From positions 1,240,001 through 1,304,000 of the forward strand of contig NZ_JACHMF010000001.1 of NCBI RefSeq assembly GCF_014204895.1: a stretch of 64,000 bases of DNA. Direction: 5' to 3'. This document shows positions 63,568 to 64,000 of this stretch, piece by piece. How positions within the stretch are numbered: the stretch's first letter is position 1; the number at the start of each line of letters is the position of its first letter. Made by a program: the position numbers and the translations under genes. The notes below the pieces were generated by a model. That model did not search any database. It had not been told where the DNA came from and worked only from the letters and a program-made list of their open reading frames with translations. This DNA comes from Paractinoplanes abujensis (GTDB lineage: Bacteria > Actinomycetota > Actinomycetes > Mycobacteriales > Micromonosporaceae).

Positions 63568-64000
63568 ATGGTTAGTGCACGTCAAGTGCAAAATTCCTTC
63601 CCGTACGGCCGGCAGGCACCGCTGTCGGCGATCGGCGAGCTGCTCACGGCCGCGAAGAACGGGCGTGGCGGCGCGCTGGTGCTGGCGGGCGGCCCGGGCG
63701 AGGGCCGCACGACGCTGTTGCGCGCGGCCGGCCCGAGCCCGCTGACGCTTCTCGTCGAGGGGCACGCCGACGAGTCGGGACTCGCGCTGTCCGGGCTCCA
63801 GCGTCTGCTCGAACCCCTGGCCGGGCTCGTCGGAGATCTGCCGGCCCGGCAGCGGGAGCCGCTGGACGACGTGATCGCCGGACGCCCGCCCGCGCCCGGC
63901 CCGCTGACGCTCGGAGTGAGTGTGCTGGCCCTGCTCCGCCGGGCTGCCCGCCGGGGCCCGCTGCTCCTGCTGATCGACGACGCCGACCGCCTCGACCCGC
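63568..64000 (+). CDS. ATPase domain of a LuxR/AAA_16-type regulator (3' end off window)
   Basis: The first 144 residues from ATG 63568; open to the window edge. Segments: [19 protein letters not shown], a Walker-A-like [16 protein letters not shown] in which Arg stands in place of the usual Lys, and Walker-B-like [13 protein letters not shown]. This is the opening of large LuxR-type regulators (LAL) with an AAA_16 ATPase and a C-terminal HTH, but the HTH is not in view. It diverges from the cutinase gene with 167 bases between. Confidence 0.8.
   Translation, partial: MVSARQVQNSFPYGRQAPLSAIGELLTAAKNGRGGALVLAGGPGEGRTTLLRAAGPSPLTLLVEGHADESGLALSGLQRLLEPLAGLVGDLPARQREPLDDVIAGRPPAPGPLTLGVSVLALLRRAARRGPLLLLIDDADRLDP

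Overview
The window is about 70% GC. It has GTG starts, dense ATGA-type stop/start overlaps, a PknG/GlnH/GlnX locus, a CebR-type operator and several CBM2-bearing secreted glycosidases. This points to a mycelial, plant-polymer-degrading actinomycete, most likely Micromonosporaceae (Actinoplanes-like). The taxonomic call is inference, because no rRNA or tRNA gene lies in the window.

Layout. 1-6.6 kb (minus): a five-gene signalling operon, glnX > glnH > unknown helical protein > pknG > PP2C phosphatase (cut by the left edge). 6.7-11.2 kb: acyl-CoA ligase, an unknown protein coupled to an EmrB-type exporter, and a divergent TetR regulator with its operators. 11.2-12.55 kb: a non-coding tract of tandem repeats (42, 20 and 47 bp) in front of a CapD/WbpM-type gene that lacks its membrane domain. 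14-19.4 kb: DUF1028, a decayed FMN-binding oxidase, a recombinase-like orphan, MarR, an aminoglycoside-phosphotransferase-like kinase, universal stress protein and amino-acid permease. 19.4-23.3 kb: MerR regulator diverging from a flavin reductase/exporter/membrane protein/glycosyltransferase operon that looks like a drug-detoxification set. 23.5-26.9 kb (minus): a sugar ABC importer. 27.2 kb: UDP-glucose dehydrogenase.

28.9-35.7 kb: a cellulolytic operon (GH74 xyloglucanase, GH48 exocellulase, AA10 LPMO, all with CBM2) behind a perfect CebR box. 36-37.4 kb (minus): a 46-residue Cys-containing peptide, a FrnE/DsbA-like oxidoreductase and a TetR regulator, all overlapping. 37.6-43.1 kb: an SGNH esterase / GH115 glucuronidase / SGNH esterase operon for xylan side chains. 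43.2 kb: bifunctional PBP. 45.4-51.8 kb: small kinase, unknowns, HEAT-repeat protein, TetR/epimerase pair with twin operators, methyltransferase and several gene remnants. 52-53.7 kb: a two-component pair. 54.4-57.5 kb (minus): a CbiMNQO-type nickel/cobalt importer plus HD protein, with a Nur-box-like element upstream. 57.6-60.4 kb: small unknown, TetR, SnoaL-like protein and a second tandem-repeat tract. 60.4-64 kb: stand-alone 5'-3' exonuclease, LacI regulator, a polyester-hydrolase-type cutinase and the start of an ATPase regulator.

The main biological theme is plant-polymer degradation: cellulose and xyloglucan (CebR regulon), glucuronoxylan side chains, and cutin, with sugar uptake by the ABC importer. 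The items I consider most worth a second look are the peptide/DsbA/TetR operon, the extended PknG operon, the Nur-box metal importer, the PETase-like cutinase, the MerR detoxification operon and the two repeat tracts. At least five genes are visibly decayed; in two of them an internal deletion has shifted the frame.
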